A stretch of 64,000 nucleotides of DNA from Pseudoalteromonas holothuriae. Lineage in GTDB: Bacteria > Pseudomonadota > Gammaproteobacteria > Enterobacterales > Alteromonadaceae. Of the stretch, positions 63,964-64,000 are shown in pieces; position 1 is the first letter of the stretch, and each line of letters starts with the position of its first letter. The DNA lies in assembly GCF_945859825.1 (NCBI RefSeq), contig NZ_CAMAPC010000004.1, forward strand, positions 62,001 to 126,000, given 5' to 3'. Below the pieces are notes generated by a model that saw nothing but the letters and a program-made list of their open reading frames with translations, searched no databases and had not been told where the DNA came from. A program made the position numbers and the translations under genes.

Positions 63964-64000
63964 ATGAAAAAGCTATTTATTGAACCCGGTATTTTTGCTA
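63964..64000 (+). CDS. Start of a gene cut by the window end
   Basis: ATG 63964 opens a frame reading MKKLFIEPGIFA to the last base. Only 12 residues are visible, and no clear ribosome site precedes it. It cannot be identified. Confidence 0.35.
   Translation, partial: MKKLFIEPGIFA

Overview
The window looks like chromosomal DNA of a marine gammaproteobacterium of the Alteromonadales, most likely Pseudoalteromonas. This rests on the AT-rich coding style, the fused ArgH–N-acetylglutamate synthase, the divergent argE/argCBFGH locus, TonB/BtuB, Wzi, DUF2982/DUF3034/DUF3299 proteins, and the abundance of EAL/GGDEF proteins. No rRNA, tRNA, prophage, transposase or CRISPR array was found. Nearly all of the sequence is tightly packed protein-coding DNA.

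Layout. 1–11.3 kb: end of a GcvR-like ACT protein, the ppk1–ppx polyphosphate operon with a possible PHO box, an HDOD/EAL signalling protein, a decayed small secreted-protein gene, a PhnA-type protein, rlmJ, a ZapB-like coiled coil with zapA, a degenerate metallo-beta-lactamase-fold protein, mltD and slyD. 11.3–17 kb: an SDR/lactonase-type pair, yggN, and a run of envelope proteins with two DUF1566 members. 17–24 kb: an RND efflux pair, msrA, and btuB behind a cobalamin riboswitch with a recognisable promoter. 24–30 kb: yajQ, a VanZ-like protein, panE, thiI, a TetR regulator, coaD and wzi. 30–32 kb: a three-gene unit made of a 56-residue peptide with a double-glycine-type leader and two paralogous membrane proteins. 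32–39 kb: arginine biosynthesis (argH-NAGS, argG, argF, argB, argC, divergent argE with an ARG box). 39–47 kb: a zinc metalloprotease, fbp, small proteins, a sulfurtransferase, two LPS glycosyltransferases and a lipoprotein truncated haemoglobin. 47–51 kb: a cupredoxin – GGDEF/EAL sensor – DUF3034 operon. 51–55 kb: purC and a Zrg-like ABC transporter with a His-Asp repeat plus DUF3299. 55–61 kb: an M14 carboxypeptidase, two ATP-grasp ligases (one with a helix-hairpin-helix tail) and a divergent M20 peptidase. 61–64 kb: mutM, a small membrane-anchored protein, ppaC, and a terminator split by a palindromic element.

The best candidates for undescribed biology are the ATP-grasp/peptidase locus (a possible make-and-break peptide metabolite or modification system), the leader-peptide ORF with its two membrane paralogues (bacteriocin/RiPP-like), and the cupredoxin–GGDEF/EAL–DUF3034 operon (possible redox or copper input to c-di-GMP). 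Two short palindromic elements flanked by direct repeats look like MITE-type insertions; one of them interrupts an otherwise well-formed terminator. All functional calls come from reading motifs and context. No database search was run.
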